From Pseudomonadota bacterium (lineage in GTDB: Bacteria; Chloroflexota; UBA5177), in contig JAJPIP010000037.1 in assembly GCA_021324655.1 (NCBI GenBank), positions 1 to 34,825 on the forward strand: a DNA stretch of 34,825 nucleotides, in the 5' to 3' direction. Positions 32,289 to 34,825 of this stretch are shown here, piece by piece. Position numbers and translations under genes: made by a program. The stretch's first letter is position 1. Every line of letters starts with the position of its first letter. The notes below the pieces were generated by a model that did not search any database, was not told the origin of the DNA, and saw nothing but the letters and a program-made list of their open reading frames with translations.

Positions 32289-33580
32289 GCAATGCGATTC
32301 ATCGAGGAGATGCGTTCGCGATTGCCGCTTCTGAGGATCGCCCGCGTATCTTGCTCCTGTGCGACTTCTACGCTCCCTTTATTGGGGGGATTGAGCGACA
32401 CGTACGGACCCTGGCGCAGGAACTGATTCGCCGAGGATACCACGTTGCGGTTGCCACTCTGCGTGTCGGTGACCTTCCAGCCTTTGAGATAGATGGGGGC
32501 ATCCGCGTCCATCGCATCCAGGGCTGGAATCGAGCGCTAAGTCGCTTGTATCAGGTTCCGGGAAGGGAGTGGCCGACGCCGCTCCCGGATCCTGGACTGG
32601 TCCAGGGACTGCGGTCGGTCATCGCCAGGGAGCAACCCGACATCGTCCATGCCCGCGGGTGGATCATGTACTCATTTCTGCCTCTCAAGCCGCTGGGACA
32701 CGCTCGCCTCATCGTGACCCTTCACGATTACAGCTTGGTGTGCGCCCGGAAGTCCTTCATGTTTCAGGGAGAGGAAGTGTGCACAGGCCCGAGCTACGGA
32801 AAGTGCGTGACCTGCGCTGCCGGCCAGTACGGGGGTATCGTGAAGTCCGCCGCTGTCACGACCGGGCTCTTCGCCAGTAGCCTCATGCACGGCGCCGTCG
32901 ATCGGTATCTGGCCGTCAGTAGGGCAGTGGCGGCAGCGAGCGCAGCCGGGACCAGAGGAAAGGAGATCGAGGTCGTCCCGACCTTTATCCCGGATAGCTC
33001 CCTGGATGAAGCGCGCGAATCTCCACGTCCGTCGTTCCTTCCCGAGGGCGACTATCTACTCTTCGTCGGGCTGCTACGCGCCCATAAAGGGCTCGATATC
33101 TTGCTTCGAGCCTACGCTGAACTAGACGGTGCTCCACCTCTCGTCCTTCTCGGCACGCGAGGCGAAGGCACTCCAGATGACTTTCCTGTCGGTGTGCACG
33201 TCATCTACGACGTTCCCCATCCTCAGGTCATGAGCGCCTGGGCCCACTGCCTCTTTGGGGTCGTGCCGTCGGTCTGGCCCGAACCTCTTGGACAGGTGGC
33301 CGTTGAGTGCATGGCAGTCGGCCGCCCGGTTATCGCCAGTAACATCGGCGGACTCCCGGACGTCGTCATCGACGGCGAGACCGGCGTTCTCGTGCCACCC
33401 GGCGACGTGAGCGCTCTTCGCGATGCCATGCAATCGCTCCTTGATGACCCAGACCTACGGGCCCGACTTGGGGCGCGGGGCGCCCCCCGGGCCAAGCTTT
33501 TCATGGTGTCTCACGTCGCGGACCGGCTAGAAGAGATCTATCGAGCGGAGTACGACTCGGCGAGAGCCCCATCGGTCTGA
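32285..33580 (+). CDS. GT4-family glycosyltransferase with a four-cysteine segment
   Basis: A 431-residue GT-B enzyme. The opening ILLLCDFYAPFIGGIERHV (22-40) and the donor-site EX7E pair Glu333/Glu341 in WPEPLGQVAVECMAVGRPV are GT4 marks. Between the two halves lies LVCARKSFMFQGEEVC...KCVTC, with Cys153, Cys166, Cys174 and Cys177, a pattern seen in some GT4 relatives that could hold a metal. GTG 32285 overlaps the flippase TGA and is preferred to the open frame back to 32150, which would lie over the flippase gene. It is the last gene of the operon; only 27 bases separate it from the converging CapK-like gene, with no clear terminator. Confidence 0.88.
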   Translation: MSNAIHRGDAFAIAASEDRPRILLLCDFYAPFIGGIERHVRTLAQELIRRGYHVAVATLRVGDLPAFEIDGGIRVHRIQGWNRALSRLYQVPGREWPTPLPDPGLVQGLRSVIAREQPDIVHARGWIMYSFLPLKPLGHARLIVTLHDYSLVCARKSFMFQGEEVCTGPSYGKCVTCAAGQYGGIVKSAAVTTGLFASSLMHGAVDRYLAVSRAVAAASAAGTRGKEIEVVPTFIPDSSLDEARESPRPSFLPEGDYLLFVGLLRAHKGLDILLRAYAELDGAPPLVLLGTRGEGTPDDFPVGVHVIYDVPHPQVMSAWAHCLFGVVPSVWPEPLGQVAVECMAVGRPVIASNIGGLPDVVIDGETGVLVPPGDVSALRDAMQSLLDDPDLRARLGARGAPRAKLFMVSHVADRLEEIYRAEYDSARAPSV

Positions 33581-33607
33581 TAGCGTTGTTCGCTCTGCAT
33601 CCGCCCG

Positions 33608-34825
33608 TCATTCTCCAGTCAGGTGAGCTGGAACCTTAGACACGATGTACCGGTGTTTCCCGGATGCACCGTGCTCGATGTTCTCGACCACCATGGCGTG
33701 CACGCGCAACTGCGGGTCAATATTCTCGTGGATGGCAGCTTCGACGCTCGGCAGCGCCGTAGGCTCGAACTCGGGGCCCGGCACGACCAAAATCGTGAGC
33801 TCGCCGGGAGTTTCTTGGATGGCTTGAAAGCGCCGCACCCCAGGAACCCCCGCCATCAGCCGGTTGAGTAGTAACCCATGAATGATCCGGCCCGAGGGCG
33901 TCGTGACCAAATCGGTTGCGCGGCCCTCGAGAGTAGACATGACCGGAAACGGCAGGCCACAGGAGCATCGCTTCTCGGAGAGGGTTCCGACATCGCCCAC
34001 CATATACCGCAGCAGCGGCATTGCATAGTTGTCCAGGTTCGTCACAGCGATATGCCCGGGCGAGCCCGAGACAGGCTTGCCGTCGTCGGTTAGGAACTCG
34101 ACGACATGGAGATCAGTAAACAGGTGATATCCGCGGTGAGCGATGCATTCATGCGCGGCGGTTGCCGCCTCCGTCGTCCCGTAGCGGTCGAAAACCGGGC
34201 AGTCAAAGAATTCCTCGAGCAGCGCGCGTTGGGTGGGGAAAAGGGTTTCCGCCGTCGTAACAATCGCATTCGGTTTGATCCCACCGATTCCCTCGTCGCG
34301 CATCAGATGAACGAGGGCGATGAGAGAAGCAGAGAAACCGACAAGGAGTCGTGGTTGGAAACTCCGTAACTCACGGGCGTACCGTGCCATGTCTTGACGA
34401 CTCATCCCGTACGAATCGAGGAAGAGTTGATTGATGCCGGCATCGACGAGCCGGTACTTCAAAGCCTTTTTTTTGCTCCGATCGAGCGGGCGGCCCCATA
34501 CAATGGCGGCGGGGTCGCCGGGCGTCCAGCCGGCCAGGTCATATCCACGTTCGATGCTGGCGATACTTATCGACCACGAACGGTCATCCTGGACGTACTG
34601 AAATGGATCTCCGGTCGAACCGCCGGTTGGAACGAGGCGGGTTGCTCCCTGCCCTTCGGGCATCGATCGCGCAATGAGATCTTCCCTGTTTTCCTGAATG
34701 TCGCGCTTCGCGAGCAGTGGGATCTTGGTGAGGTCGCCTGCCTCCTGAATAGCGGAGGGCTGGAGACCTAGCTCCTGGAAGAGGCGGCGGTAGTAGGGCG
34801 TGTGCTCGTAGGCATGGTGCACCAG
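33608..34825 (-). CDS. PaaK/CapK-like adenylate-forming enzyme (5' end outside the window)
   Basis: At least 405 residues of a phenylacetate-CoA ligase-like protein; the frame stays open to the right edge, and the start of the family (about 40-60 more residues) is missing. It opens with HHAYEHTPYYRRLF, carries the AMP-binding P-loop VPTGGSTGDPFQY, the acyl-site motif DRYGTTEA, and RYMVGDVGTL near the hinge, with a CSCG Cys pair and a C-terminal lid domain. CapK-type relatives sit in capsule and exopolysaccharide loci and are thought to activate an acyl group for glycan decoration. GTG 34822 is in frame but unlikely to be the true start. Confidence 0.88.
   Translation of the reverse strand: MVHHAYEHTPYYRRLFQELGLQPSAIQEAGDLTKIPLLAKRDIQENREDLIARSMPEGQGATRLVPTGGSTGDPFQYVQDDRSWSISIASIERGYDLAGWTPGDPAAIVWGRPLDRSKKKALKYRLVDAGINQLFLDSYGMSRQDMARYARELRSFQPRLLVGFSASLIALVHLMRDEGIGGIKPNAIVTTAETLFPTQRALLEEFFDCPVFDRYGTTEAATAAHECIAHRGYHLFTDLHVVEFLTDDGKPVSGSPGHIAVTNLDNYAMPLLRYMVGDVGTLSEKRCSCGLPFPVMSTLEGRATDLVTTPSGRIIHGLLLNRLMAGVPGVRRFQAIQETPGELTILVVPGPEFEPTALPSVEAAIHENIDPQLRVHAMVVENIEHGASGKHRYIVSKVPAHLTGE

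Overview
The window is a GC-rich (by eye, low 60s percent) bacterial chromosome segment with no insertion sequence, phage or CRISPR signal. The best taxonomic clue is a tandem pair of very large DUF2298 membrane proteins with the Y-Y-Y/Y-Y-Y-Y-G-Y motif (the Chlor_Arch_YYY family, known mainly from Chloroflexota and archaea). Together with bacterial GyrB, FabI, PyrE and HflX, and sigma70-like promoters whose -10 box is repeatedly TACAAT, this suggests a member of the Chloroflexota or a close relative. That assignment is an inference, not a measurement.

Layout. Positions 1-3341: the tail of an unknown gene, then on the minus strand an alpha/beta hydrolase, gyrB and tRNA-Pro(UGG), with a 55-residue membrane protein between gyrB and the tRNA on the plus strand. 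Positions 3461-6723: a lipid aminoacylation neighbourhood. A DUF2156 (MprF C-terminal type) synthase and a separate MprF-flippase-like (UPF0104) membrane protein converge on two very small plus-strand genes, one of which uses an apparent CTG start. Positions 6811-13921: a plus-strand run of a methyltransferase, two GT-C (PMT/GT39-like) glycosyltransferases, a CDP-paratose/tyvelose-epimerase-like SDR, a GT4 glycosyltransferase and a metallo-beta-lactamase-fold hydrolase. It meets pyrE tail to tail at a shared CTAG.

Positions 13918-22569: pyrE with a small coupled gene (minus), then fabI with a small coupled gene, the two DUF2298 genes (ATGA overlap) and hflX (plus). Positions 22611-24265: an MraY/WecA-type polyprenyl-phosphate sugar-phosphate transferase and a coupled unknown gene on the minus strand, behind a near-consensus promoter. 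Positions 24459-26603: a secreted multidomain N-acetylmuramoyl-L-alanine amidase. Positions 26937-33580: an envelope glycan operon (two GT2 enzymes, galE, HddA-like kinase, Wzx-like flippase, GT4), the last four genes linked by ATGA/GTGA overlaps. A PaaK/CapK-like adenylate-forming enzyme runs off the right edge on the minus strand.

Taken together the window is mostly cell-envelope chemistry: lipid-linked sugar priming, nucleotide-sugar epimerisation, cytoplasmic and extracytoplasmic glycosyl transfer, flipping, lipid aminoacylation and peptidoglycan hydrolysis, interspersed with housekeeping genes. Three genes (gyrB, the first DUF2298 gene, hflX) have a promoter-like element, then a hairpin with a U-run, then the start codon. 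This is compatible either with leader attenuation or with terminators of upstream transcripts.
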